DNA of 64,000 bases from Scytolyngbya sp. HA4215-MV1 (GTDB lineage Bacteria; Cyanobacteriota; Cyanobacteriia; Leptolyngbyales; Leptolyngbyaceae). The notes beneath the pieces were generated by a model. The model was not told the DNA's origin, did not search any database, and worked only from the letters and a program-made list of their open reading frames with translations. Location of the stretch: assembly GCA_019359045.1 (NCBI GenBank), contig JAHHIA010000007.1, forward strand, positions 186,001 through 250,000, read 5' to 3'. Below, one piece after another: positions 1 to 10,246 of this stretch. Numbering within the stretch: the stretch's first letter is position 1; the number at the start of each line of letters is the position of its first letter. The translations under genes and the position numbers were made by a program.

Positions 1-1545
1 ATCTGCCTCTTGACGCATCCGTTCGATCTCAACTGAGCTTAGCCCACCAGTGTTACTAATCTGAATGCTCTGTTCTCGCCCAGTTCCCTTATCTCTAGCT
101 GATACTTTAAGAATGCCGTTGGCATCAATATCAAAAGCAACTTCGATCTGAGGCACCCCACGAGGAGCCGGAGGAATCCCTGTCAATTGAAATTTACCCA
201 GACTCTTATTGTCTTTTGCCATGGCTCTCTCACCCTGGAGCACATGGATTTCAACCGAAGTCTGCCCATCCGTCGCAGTAGAAAATACTTGAGTTTTGCT
301 GGTCGGAATAGTCGTGTTCCGCTCAATGATGCGAGTAAAAACTTCTCCCAAAGTTTCAATTCCTAAAGAAAGAGGCGTCACATCCAGCAACAGCAAGTCT
401 TTGACTTCACCACCCAATACTCCACCTTGGATTGCAGCCCCTAAGGCTACCGCTTCATCTGGATTGACAGAACGATCGGGAGACTTGTTATTGAAATATT
501 TTCTTAAAGCCTCTTGTACCGCTGGAATACGAGTAGAGCCACCCACCAACAAAATCCGATCCATATCGTCAATGGTCAGATCACAATCTTTCAGAGCTTG
601 CGTCATTGGCTCGATCGTGTTTTCGACTAAATGACTGACTAATTCCTCAAATTTGGAACGAGTCAACTCCATCTCAAGATGTTTGGGACCCGTTTCATCA
701 GCAGTGATAAAGGGCAAATTAATGGAGGTCGTCAGTGTTCCAGATAGCTCAATCTTGGCTTTTTCGGCGGCCTCTCGTAAGCGTTGAAGCGCCATCTTAT
801 CAACGGACAGATCAATCCCTTCTTGTTCTTTAAAGATGCCAATCATCCACTGGACAATACAATCATCAAAATCATCTCCACCCAGGTGGTTGTTCCCAGA
901 GGTGGCTTTGACTTCAAAAACTCCATCCCCCATTTGCAAGATTGACACATCAAAAGTGCCGCCCCCCAAATCAAATACCAGAATCCGCTGATCTTGCTCT
1001 TGTTTGTCCATGCCATAAGCAAGCGCAGCAGCCGTTGGCTCATTGATGATTCTTAATACTTCTAAACCAGCAATAGTACCCGAATCCTTAGTTGCCTGCC
1101 GCTGAGCGTCACTAAAGTAAGCAGGTACTGTGATGACTGCCTGGGTAACTGGTTCACCCAAATAATTCTCAGCATCCTGCTTCAGCTTTTGCAGAATCAT
1201 GGCAGAAACCTCTTGCGGGGTAAAGACTTTGCCACGAATTTGGACATCCACAGTATCATCTCGTCCCTTAATACAACTATAAGGGACTCTAGAACGCTCA
1301 ATCTCAGTATCATCCCACCGACGACCAATAAACCGCTTAATACTGAAGACAGTATTTTCAGCGTTGGTAACCGCCTGTCGTTTTGCCAGTTGCCCCACTA
1401 GGCGATCGCCAGCTTTGCCAAAGCCTACCATGCTGGGAGTGGTTCGCCCACCTTCTGAGCTGGAAATAACAACCGGTTGACCGCCCTCTAGGACAGCTAC
1501 ACAACTATTGGTCGTGCCCAAGTCAATGCCAATGACTTTTCCCAT
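1..1545 (-). CDS. dnaK: Hsp70 chaperone DnaK (DnaK2-type), C-terminus cut off by window edge
   Basis: ATP-dependent cytosolic chaperone that works with DnaJ and GrpE in folding and stress recovery. 515 codons are visible from an ATG at 1545. The protein opens [18 protein letters not shown], the phosphate-1 loop of the Hsp70 ATPase, and contains the connect and phosphate-2 signatures [13 protein letters not shown] and [14 protein letters not shown], then [12 protein letters not shown], and enters the substrate-binding domain ([16 protein letters not shown]). The rest of that domain and the lid lie beyond position 1. The N-terminal sequence resembles the essential cyanobacterial DnaK2 rather than DnaK1/3. 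grpE lies 222 bp upstream on the same strand, so the two form a chaperone cluster. No CIRCE operator was found before either gene. Family assignment is certain; the paralogue assignment is from memory of the family. Confidence 0.97.
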   Translation of the reverse strand, partial: MGKVIGIDLGTTNSCVAVLEGGQPVVISSSEGGRTTPSMVGFGKAGDRLVGQLAKRQAVTNAENTVFSIKRFIGRRWDDTEIERSRVPYSCIKGRDDTVDVQIRGKVFTPQEVSAMILQKLKQDAENYLGEPVTQAVITVPAYFSDAQRQATKDSGTIAGLEVLRIINEPTAAALAYGMDKQEQDQRILVFDLGGGTFDVSILQMGDGVFEVKATSGNNHLGGDDFDDCIVQWMIGIFKEQEGIDLSVDKMALQRLREAAEKAKIELSGTLTTSINLPFITADETGPKHLEMELTRSKFEELVSHLVENTIEPMTQALKDCDLTIDDMDRILLVGGSTRIPAVQEALRKYFNNKSPDRSVNPDEAVALGAAIQGGVLGGEVKDLLLLDVTPLSLGIETLGEVFTRIIERNTTIPTSKTQVFSTATDGQTSVEIHVLQGERAMAKDNKSLGKFQLTGIPPAPRGVPQIEVAFDIDANGILKVSARDKGTGREQSIQISNTGGLSSVEIERMRQEAD

Positions 1546-1767
1546 AAGCTCACAGTTGTGAAGGTATGCAAGGTTTCAATTACTCAGCCTAGGCAATGGC
1601 AAATATAAACCATTTCCTAAAAGCAACATTCCACAATTTGCTAAGAATTCATTCAGCCTTAAGCCAAAGATTTTAACAAATTGGGTCGATGGATTCATCC
1701 CTTTTATCTGGGTGAAATTTATCTGGGTAAAATTCCACTCCCCTATAAAATTAGTTCTAGTCGCGGA

Positions 1768-2505
1768 TTAATTTTGACTACTTTCCTCCGAAGGTACCAC
1801 GGGTTCTGGAGCAGCAGCAACTTTGACCATTGCATGACGCAAAACCCGATCCCCCAACATGTACCCCCGCACTAACTCTTCAATCACTGCTCCTTCAGGA
1901 TGTTCGTCAGTCGCTTCCCTCATGACAGCCTCATGCAAATTGGGATCAAACTCCTTCCCTTCGGAACGCATAGGAGCCACGCCAACCCGTTTCAGACATT
2001 CCACCAGCTGCTTATAAACACTCTGGTAGCTTTTATGAATATTCATTTCCTGATCGGTTTGGGGCTTGATGTGAGATCGTGCCCGCTCAAAATTGTCAAC
2101 GACTGGCAATAATTCATTAATGGTTGAACACTTGATCGTAAGCTCCAGATCTTCCTTTTCCTTCTGGGTTCTGCGCCGAAAATTTTCAAAATCCGCTGCA
2201 ATCCGCATGTATTGATGGGTTCGCTCTTCTAATTGGCTTTGCAATGACTGAATATCCTGCTCCATAACAGCCAACAAAGCTGGATAGTCAATCTCTTCAC
2301 CTTCACCTAAAGCAGGCTCTTGTTCAGCATCCAAAGCAACCCCACTTTCGATGACTCCATCGCCACCCTGTCCAGATTCAACGTTAGAATCTGACTCCGG
2401 CATTTGGCTTAGCTCAGCCTCACGAGATTCTCCATCTGCGCCCCCTGACACCTGTGACTCACCGTTTGAAGTTTCGTCTAGCTGCTTTTCTTCGTCATCA
2501 ATCAT
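1768..2505 (-). CDS. grpE: Nucleotide exchange factor GrpE
   Basis: Releases ADP from DnaK. 245 residues. The first 80 or so are acidic and low in complexity (many D, E, S and G), followed by a long coiled coil ([22 protein letters not shown]) and the GrpE core with [13 protein letters not shown] and a C-terminal beta domain ending near [17 protein letters not shown]. The start is an ATG at 2505 without a strong ribosome site. It is transcribed towards dnaK. The long acidic N-terminus is usual for cyanobacterial GrpE. Confidence 0.95.
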   Translation of the reverse strand: MIDDEEKQLDETSNGESQVSGGADGESREAELSQMPESDSNVESGQGGDGVIESGVALDAEQEPALGEGEEIDYPALLAVMEQDIQSLQSQLEERTHQYMRIAADFENFRRRTQKEKEDLELTIKCSTINELLPVVDNFERARSHIKPQTDQEMNIHKSYQSVYKQLVECLKRVGVAPMRSEGKEFDPNLHEAVMREATDEHPEGAVIEELVRGYMLGDRVLRHAMVKVAAAPEPVVPSEESSQN

Positions 2506-3612
2506 TGTGAACTAATCCCAGTTGCTAAAACTGCAAGCTTGGCTAACTAGTTTACTCCCTATCCTTCTGGGATACAGTCTGAGATAAGGAAACTAAGCAA
2601 CAAGCATATCCTGCCAGAAATATTTTGACTCAATTTCCTTAACTTGGGTAAATCGTTTCCTCACTGAATCGTTGGAAGTTTTTCAAGTGATTTAAGAGGT
2701 TGTCCACAATTTGTCTAGCATTCAACCTCGGCCCAGTGAACAATTAAGAGATTACCTCGCTGATTAACCAAACCCCGTCTTGCATCCATACATACTGCCT
2801 TAATTTAGTCAAGATTTTGATTCCTGGTTGTCGTTAGGCAAGAGACGAAACCCTTAATCTATTCGGAATCATGCCACACTTTCTCTAAAGATTGAGTAGA
2901 ATTAGTCCGATCGCTTAGTTGAGTCTGCGATGTTATGTAGTCATCCTCTACAGTTTGTCTCCTTCAGAAAAAACAACCAGCCTTCAACGCAAACTCAATA
3001 AAAAGCCAACCTCAACTAATTGACCGACCTTCATAAAAAAACTCTACGACTTTTCATAGGAAGCCTTTGATCAATTAACAATTGTAGCCAATATAGAGGT
3101 TTTGTAACATCCATCTCCTTAAACCTCGATCCCTTGAGTTTTGCCCTCAAGCTTTCAGCTTGTAAGCTTGAGGGCAAGGCCTCTTTAAATATCGGACTTG
3201 ACTTGAACCAAACCTGAGTTCAAACTGCCCCCTTCAAGCCAAGAGAAAACTAACTTGCAGGTGGTTACTCAGTAGACGAAAATCTTCTGTCAAGCCACAA
3301 TAGATCTAGCTTCTGGGTAAAAAGTCGCGCGGGAAAATTTTCCGTTCACATTTATTATTCTAGAGACTGCGTTACGATACGATTGCAAAGCACAAAATCA
3401 TCAAGATTGTTGTGCCATTTCTCTGCATCTACCTAAAGTTGCATTTATCATTACAAATGTGCCGAGTTGTTTTGCGCCAATCAGATCCATGCCTTGTAGG
3501 GTGACTTGGTTCAGCTAAAGATTCTTGACATGTGCGGTTCGCACTTCGTGAATCCTTGGGGCTTTGGCTAGAAACTCTGAAAAATTTAAATGGAGATCCT
3601 CGTTCATTCGCT
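2506..3612. other. 1.1-kb gap between divergent grpE and pilB
   Basis: No open frame in this gap looks protein-like. It must hold the promoters of both divergent genes. The one clear structure is the perfect hairpin at 3141-3177, listed separately. A short palindrome (GGAAAATTTTCC) lies near 3333-3345. No CIRCE element was found. Confidence 0.5.
3141..3177. repeat. Perfect 14-bp hairpin upstream of pilB
   Basis: Arms TTGCCCTCAAGCTT (3141-3154) and AAGCTTGAGGGCAA (3164-3177) are exact reverse complements with a 9-base loop. No T-tract follows on either strand, so it is not a clear intrinsic terminator. It lies about 435 bp upstream of pilB and 640 bp upstream of grpE. It could be a dispersed palindrome or part of a leader. 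Confidence 0.6.
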
Positions 3613-5610
3613 ATGACTAACTCCCCATCACAGCGGCGTGCGCTAATTGTTCAGAATAACTTTTCTCCTTTTGGAAATAAGCTGATTCAGTCCGGCTACG
3701 TCAACAATGAACAGATGCATCAGGCACTGATTGAGAGCCGCAAATCGGGCAGACCTCTGACAGAAGTTCTAGAAAGTATTACTGGGCAATCGCTTCCGCC
3801 AGATTTATTGCGCCAATATAAGAAGCAGCAGCTCTTTGAGCTAAAGATCCTTTACGGAGTAGAGTCTCTCGATCCAGAGATTGGACAGATTGCGCCTGCC
3901 CAAATCAGTCATTTGATTGACAATTTGGTCTCGATCGAGCGCTGTCGTCGCTGCCGTATCATCCCCTTGGCTCAGAATGCAGGTCCCCCTGCCTCTTTGT
4001 TAGTTGCCATGGTCGATCCCGACAACTTAGACGCACAAGATGAACTGAATCATATTTTGCGTAGTAAGGGATTGGCACTCCAACGGCTTGTGATCACATC
4101 CGAAGACTACAACCATCTGCTTAATCGCTATTTAGATGAAAAAGTAGAGCGACAAAAGCAACAGGATCAAGAATCGAAGGTCAATGTTCAAGCGGATCTG
4201 GAAGAACTCGGCTACCTGGATCTGCAAGAAGCACCCGACGAAGCCGAAGCCAACTTGGATGTTGAAGATGCAGAAGCTGCTCCCGTGATTGCGTTAGTGA
4301 ATAAAATTTTGATTAAGGCACTACAAGAAGAAGTATCTGACATCCATATTGAACCGCAAGAAGAACAGCTGCGAATTCGTTTCCGCAAGGATGGTGTCCT
4401 CCGTGAGGCATTTGAGCCATTCCCTAAAAAGATTGTTCCTGCGGTTACTGCTCGCTTCAAAATTATTGCTGAACTCGATATCTCTGAACGCCGAGCGCCG
4501 CAAGATGGTCGGATTCGCAGAATTTACAATCAGCGCAAAATTGATTTTCGGGTCAATACTCTACCCAGCCGATATGGCGAAAAAGTCGTTCTACGGATTC
4601 TCGACAACTCAGCAACTCAGCTAGGTCTAGATAAGCTGATTTCTGATCCAGAATCACTACACATTGTGCAAGAGATGGTTCGTCGTCCCTTTGGACTGCT
4701 CCTGGTAACAGGTCCAACGGGTTCTGGGAAAACAACTACTCTTTACTCTGCCCTTGCCGAGCGCAATGACCCTGGTGTAAATATCAGTACGGCCGAAGAC
4801 CCTATCGAATATACCTTAGCAGGCATTACTCAGGTACAGGTGATTCGAGAAAAGGGCTTGGACTTTGCCTCAATTTTGCGAGCATTCCTCCGACAAGATC
4901 CGGATGTCATTCTGGTAGGTGAAACGCGGGATAAAGAAACAGCAAAAACTGCGATCGAGGCTGCTTTAACTGGACACCTCGTTTTGACCACGCTCCATAC
5001 CAATGATGCGGCTGGCGCGATCGCTCGATTAGACGAGATGGGCGTTGAGCCTTTCATGGTTTCTGGGGCGCTTCTAGGAGTTGTTGCTCAGCGTTTGATG
5101 CGAAGAGTTTGTAGTGAATGTCGAATCCCCTACACTCCAAGTCCTGAAGAGCTTGCTCGGTTTGGTTTATCCGCCTCTAATAGCGCTGATGTCACCTTTT
5201 ATAAAGCGAACACCTTACATCCTGACGAAATCCATCATGCTCGTGAAAGGAATCAGCTCTGTCCAAAATGCAACGGTGTTGGTTACAAAGGTCGTTGCGG
5301 TGTCTATGAGGTGATGCGAGTCACTGAGTCAATCCAAAATTTGATTACTGAAGGTGCTCCTACAGAACGCATTAAGGAAGTTGCGGTTGAAGAAGGAATG
5401 CAAACTCTACTGGCATACTCACTCAATCTAGTACGTCAGGGGGAAACGACCCTTGAAGAGGTAGAACGGGTCACCTTTACCGATACAGGGCTTGAGGCTG
5501 AGCTGCGCGCCAAACGTAAGAGTTCACTAACTTGTCGGGTCTGTAGTGCTGAAATGAAACAAGAATGGCTCGATTGCCCCTATTGCACAACACCACGTTT
5601 TCCAGATTAG
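3613..5610 (+). CDS. pilB: Type IV pilus assembly ATPase PilB
   Basis: Hexameric cytoplasmic ATPase that powers pilus extension, needed for twitching, phototaxis and DNA uptake. The N-terminal region (GNKLIQSGYVNNEQM to about residue 190) is a T2SSE_N/MshEN-type domain. The ATPase core has Walker A GPTGSGKTTTLY, Walker B VILVGETRD and the His box TGHLVLTTLHTND. A tetracysteine zinc motif follows (CSEC and CPKCNGVGYKGRCG). The extreme C-terminus adds a second CxxC...CxxC pair (CRVC, CPYC). The frame is open upstream to 3532, but the ATG at 3613 (MTNSPSQRRA) is chosen because cyanobacterial PilB proteins begin this way; this gives 665 residues. pilT and pilC follow on the same strand. Confidence 0.96.
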   Translation: MTNSPSQRRALIVQNNFSPFGNKLIQSGYVNNEQMHQALIESRKSGRPLTEVLESITGQSLPPDLLRQYKKQQLFELKILYGVESLDPEIGQIAPAQISHLIDNLVSIERCRRCRIIPLAQNAGPPASLLVAMVDPDNLDAQDELNHILRSKGLALQRLVITSEDYNHLLNRYLDEKVERQKQQDQESKVNVQADLEELGYLDLQEAPDEAEANLDVEDAEAAPVIALVNKILIKALQEEVSDIHIEPQEEQLRIRFRKDGVLREAFEPFPKKIVPAVTARFKIIAELDISERRAPQDGRIRRIYNQRKIDFRVNTLPSRYGEKVVLRILDNSATQLGLDKLISDPESLHIVQEMVRRPFGLLLVTGPTGSGKTTTLYSALAERNDPGVNISTAEDPIEYTLAGITQVQVIREKGLDFASILRAFLRQDPDVILVGETRDKETAKTAIEAALTGHLVLTTLHTNDAAGAIARLDEMGVEPFMVSGALLGVVAQRLMRRVCSECRIPYTPSPEELARFGLSASNSADVTFYKANTLHPDEIHHARERNQLCPKCNGVGYKGRCGVYEVMRVTESIQNLITEGAPTERIKEVAVEEGMQTLLAYSLNLVRQGETTLEEVERVTFTDTGLEAELRAKRKSSLTCRVCSAEMKQEWLDCPYCTTPRFPD

Positions 5611-5776
5611 TCACCTAACTAAAATCTATTCTTTTTTGGACTAGTTTCTGCAATCATTGAAGGTTCTGAAATAGCAGGTGGGTAGACTAACGTTTTGTAA
5701 GTCTTTCTAAGATCTAGTCTCTGTTTGCATTGCATCTTCCCCCGAACGATTAACCAATCACCAAGGAGCAAGCCTC

Positions 5777-6889
5777 ATGGAATTGATGATTGAAGACCTC
5801 ATGGAGCAACTCATTGAAATGGGTGGCTCTGACCTGCACCTGACAGCAGGATTGCCCCCCTACTTTCGGATTAGCGGTCACTTGCAGCCGATTGGTGACA
5901 TTGCTCTCAGCGCAGAAGAATGCCAGCGCCTTATCTTTAGCATGTTAAATAACACCCAGCGCAAAAACCTGGAACAAAACTGGGAATTAGACTGTTCCTA
6001 TGGTGTGCGAGGCTTAGCCCGTTTTCGGGTCAACGTTTACAAAGATAGAGGCACCTATGCAGCTTGTCTGCGAGCATTAAGCTCTAAAATTCCTAACTTT
6101 GATTTGTTGGGCTTGCCTGATGTAGTAAGGGAGATGTCCGAAAAACCCAGAGGCTTGATCTTAGTCACAGGTCCCACAGGGTCAGGCAAAACGACGACAC
6201 TAGCAGCCATGATTGATTTAATCAATCGCACCCGGGCAGAGCATATCCTGACCATCGAGGACCCGATCGAATTTGTCTACGAGCCTGTCAAAAGTTTAAT
6301 TCACCAGCGGCAACTCGGTGAAGATACCAAAAGCTTTGCCAACGCGCTCAAAGCAGCGCTAAGAGAAGATCCCGACATCATTCTGGTTGGAGAAATGCGA
6401 GATCTAGAAACGATTTCTCTTGCAATTTCTGCCGCAGAAACAGGTCACCTAGTTTTCGCAACGTTGCACACCAGTTCTGCAGCTCAAACGGTTGATCGGA
6501 TGATTGACGTTTTTCCTTCAGAGCGACAAACCCAAGTTCGAGTTCAGCTTTCCAATTCTTTGGTTGCTGTTTTCAGTCAGACCCTTGTCCCGAAAAAGAA
6601 TCCCAAGCCAGGTGAATTTGGGCGAATCATGGCACAAGAAATCATGATTGTTACCCCGGCAATTGCGAACCTCGTTAGGGAAGGTAAAACCGCCCAAATT
6701 TATTCCGCCATTCAAACAGGCGGCAAGTTGGGTATGCAAACGCTTGAAAAGGTTCTGGCTGATTTATACAAATCCAATGCTATTTCTTTTGAAGCAGCGA
6801 TGTCTAAGACCTCTCGCCCGGATGAATTACAACGCTTAATCGGCGGCACTGCCGCGCCACAATCAGGTGCTTACGCAACGAAACGATAG
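5777..6889 (+). CDS. pilT: Type IV pilus retraction ATPase PilT
   Basis: Hexameric motor ATPase that depolymerises the pilus for twitching motility. 370 residues, the usual length. Visible: N-terminal PAS-like domain (GGSDLHLTAG), Walker A GPTGSGKTTTLAA, Asp box ILTIEDPIEF, Walker B ILVGEMRDLET, His box TGHLVFATLHTSS, and AIANLVREGK, which matches the AIRNLIRE retraction motif. The ATG at 5777 is preceded by a good ribosome site (AAGGAG, about 5761-5766). A terminator-like hairpin at 6911-6972 separates it from pilC, so pilC may have its own promoter. Confidence 0.97.
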   Translation: MELMIEDLMEQLIEMGGSDLHLTAGLPPYFRISGHLQPIGDIALSAEECQRLIFSMLNNTQRKNLEQNWELDCSYGVRGLARFRVNVYKDRGTYAACLRALSSKIPNFDLLGLPDVVREMSEKPRGLILVTGPTGSGKTTTLAAMIDLINRTRAEHILTIEDPIEFVYEPVKSLIHQRQLGEDTKSFANALKAALREDPDIILVGEMRDLETISLAISAAETGHLVFATLHTSSAAQTVDRMIDVFPSERQTQVRVQLSNSLVAVFSQTLVPKKNPKPGEFGRIMAQEIMIVTPAIANLVREGKTAQIYSAIQTGGKLGMQTLEKVLADLYKSNAISFEAAMSKTSRPDELQRLIGGTAAPQSGAYATKR

Positions 6890-6910
6890 AGTCTGAAAGC
6901 GGAATTAGGT

Positions 6911-6972
6911 AAGCCTCTATTGGGCAGAAAGGTAAAATCTCTTTGAGACCATAGGGGCTTATTGTTTTTTTC
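6911..6972 (+). terminator. Intrinsic terminator after pilT
   Basis: AAGCCTCTATTGG (6911-6923) pairs imperfectly with CCATAGGGGCTT (6949-6960), and a run of seven T follows. Position and strand fit termination of pilB-pilT transcripts. Confidence 0.65.
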
Positions 6973-7218
6973 CATCAATACTTTTGGCTAAGGATTTTCT
7001 TACAGACTCTGAGCGCAAGTCAACCGCTAAAAATACTGAGTATAGATATCAAGAAATTGGGATATAACCATAGCATTAACAATGCAATGGTTTGACAAAG
7101 AACCGATTGATTCTGTCGATCAATCAGTTTCCTTGAGAAATTTACTTTCAAATTAAAATTTGCATCCGAATCGCAGAAAAACTGTTGTTTACGCCTCCTT
7201 GTCATCTGGAAGTGAGCC

Positions 7219-8451
7219 ATGCCTACCTATGTTGCCCGAGTTCGAGATTCTAAAGGAAACGCGAAACGCGAAAAAATTGTCGCTGATTCACTAGGTGAAG
7301 CACGCTCTAACCTAAGAGATCAAGGACTTTTTGTACAGGATATTAAGCAGGATGAGGGACTATCCCTGACAAAGAGTCTGGATATTAAGAATCTTCAGTC
7401 CTCTCTGGTCAGTGTTACGGTAAAGGATAAGGCGGTATTTTCCAGACAATTTGCAGCTCTCGTAAACGCTGGTGTGGCAATGGTCAGGAGTTTAGGCGTC
7501 CTGTCTGAGCAGTGCACTAATCCAAAGCTCAAACGTGCTCTGCTTGAAATTAGTTCTGAAGTACAACAAGGGACGAATCTCTCAGACGCCATGCGGAAGC
7601 ATCCTGATTGTTTCGACACGCTTTATGTCAGCATGGTGCAGGCTGGGGAAGTTGGGGGGGTGCTAGACGAAGTCTTGAACCGACTGGCAAAGCTATTGGA
7701 AGATGTTGCCCGATTGCAGAATCAGATCAAGGCGGCAATGTCTTATCCAGTGACAGTTGGCATTCTAGCAACGGCAATCTTTTTTGGGATGGTGCGGTTC
7801 TTGTTGCCAATTTTTGCAAGCATTTTTAAGGAAATCGGTGTGGAGTTGCCTGCTTTTACTCGATTTATGATGGGAATCAGTGAATTTATCCAAGATCCCC
7901 TGAAGTCGGGAATGCTAGTGGTAGGAGTATTCCTTGCCTTTTTTGCCTACCAGCAATATTACAAAACGCGGGTTGGCAAGGAAACGATGGATCGTTTTTT
8001 CCTCAAAATGCCCTTATTTGGTGATCTGATTCAAAAGACTGCAACGGCTCGGTTTTGCCGGACTTTTGGAGCGCTGACCCGCTCTGGAGTACCGATTTTG
8101 ACTTGTCTGGAAATTGTGCGAGATACTGCAGGAAACCAGGTCATTGCCAATGCAGTTGATGAGGCAAGAAAGGAAATTCAAACCGGGGGGATGATTAGTA
8201 TTGCGCTCCAAAAAGAGCAGGTTTTTCCGATCATGGCAATCCAGATGATCAGCATTGGTGAAGAAACCGGGGAACTCGATAAGATGCTGATGAAGGTTGC
8301 CGACTTCTATGAGGATGAGGTGGAACAAGCAGTTAAGGCTTTGACCAGCATTATGGAACCCCTGATGATTCTATTTTTGGGAGGCATGGTTGGTTCAATT
8401 TTGCTTTCCATGTACTTACCCATGTTCAAGGTCTTTGAGAAGTTGGGATAA
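7219..8451 (+). CDS. pilC: Type IV pilus inner-membrane platform protein PilC
   Basis: Integral membrane platform of the pilus machine, contacted by PilB and PilT. 410 residues, normal for the GspF/PilC family. Two GspF domains are visible: the first around residues 70-195 (FSRQFAALVNAGVAMVRSL, GEVGGVLDEVLNRLA) and the second around 270-395 (FCRTFGALTRSGVPI, IGEETGELDKML). Hydrophobic segments lie near 180-205, 225-245 and 380-400. The ATG at 7219 follows a weak GGAAG site. It completes the conserved pilB-pilT-pilC order. Confidence 0.97.
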   Translation: MPTYVARVRDSKGNAKREKIVADSLGEARSNLRDQGLFVQDIKQDEGLSLTKSLDIKNLQSSLVSVTVKDKAVFSRQFAALVNAGVAMVRSLGVLSEQCTNPKLKRALLEISSEVQQGTNLSDAMRKHPDCFDTLYVSMVQAGEVGGVLDEVLNRLAKLLEDVARLQNQIKAAMSYPVTVGILATAIFFGMVRFLLPIFASIFKEIGVELPAFTRFMMGISEFIQDPLKSGMLVVGVFLAFFAYQQYYKTRVGKETMDRFFLKMPLFGDLIQKTATARFCRTFGALTRSGVPILTCLEIVRDTAGNQVIANAVDEARKEIQTGGMISIALQKEQVFPIMAIQMISIGEETGELDKMLMKVADFYEDEVEQAVKALTSIMEPLMILFLGGMVGSILLSMYLPMFKVFEKLG

Positions 8452-8497
8452 CGAGCTGCAGGGTTCTGTTGCAATGGAGTTTTAGACTTAAATCAAG

Positions 8498-9094
8498 ATG
8501 CCAGTTAAAAAATCCCATTATGAAGTGTTGCTGGCAGAGTATACCAATCGGGAGTCAGCTATTTCTCTGCTCAAACAACACCGTCCGTATCTGGAAATGA
8601 TTCCCAGTATGCGTCGGTCTCAGGAAAGTGTTATTACGATCCCTTTACCGATCGTCCGTATTCGCGGCACAGCTTCAGCTAATCACCATAGCAGCATCAC
8701 CGTCACACCGCTGGAAACAGTAAGTATCCCCTGTGATGTTGCAATCTTGATGTGCGATCCAGAATGGAAGATCAAAACAGGGGTGGAGATTTTCATCTTT
8801 ATCCACCGTCCTGAGGAAGACTTTTCGGATCTGCTTAGTCGCTGGCGGTACACACAAGTTTTGTTGGGCAAAGGCTATGAATGGGTCATGCCATCTCGTT
8901 ACAAATATGTGCTGAGCGAAGAAGCAGAGAGTACTTACCCGCTTTTTGTGGTTTTCGACGAAACCCCTGATCGCATTAAGCGGGGCTTGAAGGGAGCTTA
9001 TTTGCCATTCGTTACGCATAGCCTTGACCCACACTTGGGAGAAGAAGACCCCCCTGAAACCTCGTCTGCTGAAGGGCTGGTTTTAGAAGAGTAG
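8498..9094 (+). CDS. Unknown protein downstream of pilC
   Basis: 198 residues that I do not recognise. It starts 46 bases after pilC on the same strand, so it may be cotranscribed. The sequence is soluble-looking, with no signal peptide or membrane segment. It has a Trp/Tyr-rich central part (DPEWKIKTGVEIFIFIH, SRWRYTQVLLGKGYEW) and an acidic C-terminal tail. A role linked to the pilus is only suggested by position. Confidence 0.75.
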   Translation: MPVKKSHYEVLLAEYTNRESAISLLKQHRPYLEMIPSMRRSQESVITIPLPIVRIRGTASANHHSSITVTPLETVSIPCDVAILMCDPEWKIKTGVEIFIFIHRPEEDFSDLLSRWRYTQVLLGKGYEWVMPSRYKYVLSEEAESTYPLFVVFDETPDRIKRGLKGAYLPFVTHSLDPHLGEEDPPETSSAEGLVLEE

Positions 9095-9616
9095 ACCAAC
9101 AGTATCCCCCTGCTGAGCCACTCAAGCTCTCCCAATCATTCATAAAAGTCTATTTTGATGGCTCATAGTCAGTAGGCGAGTATCAATGCGCTCCACACTT
9201 GCCTCAGAAAAGTACCGCTGACCAAGATCTAAGCGGTCAATGGGCAATTGGCAAGGAGTGACCACCTTACAAGGCATTTATCTATTCTATTCAATCCACA
9301 ACAATAGACTTTAAATGCTTGGGGTTGGAACCTTTGGAAAAACCTGGATTCCCTTTTGCGATTTAAATTGCCGGATTAAGGCCTTTGAATAGAAAATTTC
9401 CCTTCTACCTCTTCAGGGTCAACGATCGAGCAATTTGGGCAGCAGAGATAGGGTGCCCTGCCGAAAACATAAACTTATATAACGCTTTTATGGCTTGACT
9501 CTATCAGCAAGTTAAGCGAAACTGACAATTACTCACGTACCAAACTCAGATTTTGCTAAGTTTTGTGTTCTTTTGAATCGCAATGATTCGCTTTATCAAA
9601 ACTATCTATTAAGTTT
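9095..9616. other. 522-bp gap before the DUF2997 operon
   Basis: No gene-like frame or strong hairpin is visible. The AT-rich stretch just before 9617 presumably carries the operon promoter. Nothing else can be supported. Confidence 0.4.
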
Positions 9617-9823
9617 ATGGAAACGCTGGAGTTTATCATTTATCCCGACGGTCGGGTTCAAGAGAAGGTTACGGGAATTGTCGGTTCATCTTGTGCTGAG
9701 GTTACCGCCGCGATCGAAGCACAGCTAGGACAAGTGACTGCATCTGAATTAACCTCTGAATATTTTGCTCAAACGGTTTACCAGGTAGGCTCCTCTGTTT
9801 GTACGGTTGCTACTGATTGGTAA
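9617..9823 (+). CDS. DUF2997 small protein
   Basis: 68 residues of the DUF2997 type (METLEFIIYPDGRVQEKV, then a short helix with AEVTAAIEAQLGQV). It is a soluble small protein of unknown function found in cyanobacteria beside Ycf35 and a ferredoxin, exactly as here: the Ycf35 gene starts 36 bases downstream. The conserved trio suggests a shared pathway, perhaps iron-sulfur or redox related, but that is inference. Confidence 0.85.
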   Translation: METLEFIIYPDGRVQEKVTGIVGSSCAEVTAAIEAQLGQVTASELTSEYFAQTVYQVGSSVCTVATDW

Positions 9824-9859
9824 TTTTCAATCCATTTAGTTTGATTTACCTATACCGCC

Positions 9860-10246
9860 ATGTCACACTTTAGCCAGATTAAAACTCAAATCCGTAATCT
9901 TGTTCCTTTGCAAGCTGCTTTGAATGACCTGGGAATTGACTGGAAACCAGGCTCCCAGCAGGTTCGTGGATATCGTGGTCAAACTCGTGAGGCTGAACTG
10001 ACGATCGAGCAGAGCAATGGTTACGATATTGGTTTTAGTTGGAACGGCACTGAGTACGAGCTGGTTGCTGATTTGCAGTACTGGCAACAGCCGTTGACTG
10101 TGGATGGATTTCTTAGCCGCGTTACTCAACGTTATGCTTATCATGTAGTCGTCGGTGAAAGTAGCCAGAAAGGCTTTCAAGTGACCGAGCAGCAGCAAAA
10201 TAAAGATGGCTCTATTCGACTTGTCTTGCAGCGTTGGGGTGCATAA
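9860..10246 (+). CDS. ycf35: Ycf35 / DUF1257 family protein
   Basis: 128 residues matching the Ycf35/DUF1257 family, which is encoded in some algal plastid genomes and in most cyanobacteria. The typical opening MSHFSQIKTQIRN and the segment VRGYRGQTREAEL are present. Function is unknown. It is the middle gene of the DUF2997-Ycf35-ferredoxin operon. Its TAA stop overlaps the ATG of the ferredoxin by one base (TAATG at 10244-10248), indicating translational coupling. Confidence 0.92.
   Translation: MSHFSQIKTQIRNLVPLQAALNDLGIDWKPGSQQVRGYRGQTREAELTIEQSNGYDIGFSWNGTEYELVADLQYWQQPLTVDGFLSRVTQRYAYHVVVGESSQKGFQVTEQQQNKDGSIRLVLQRWGA

Noticed and set aside
1546-3612. CIRCE heat-shock operator upstream of dnaK or grpE
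   Set aside because: No TTAGCACTC-N9-GAGTGCTAA pattern was found in either gap.
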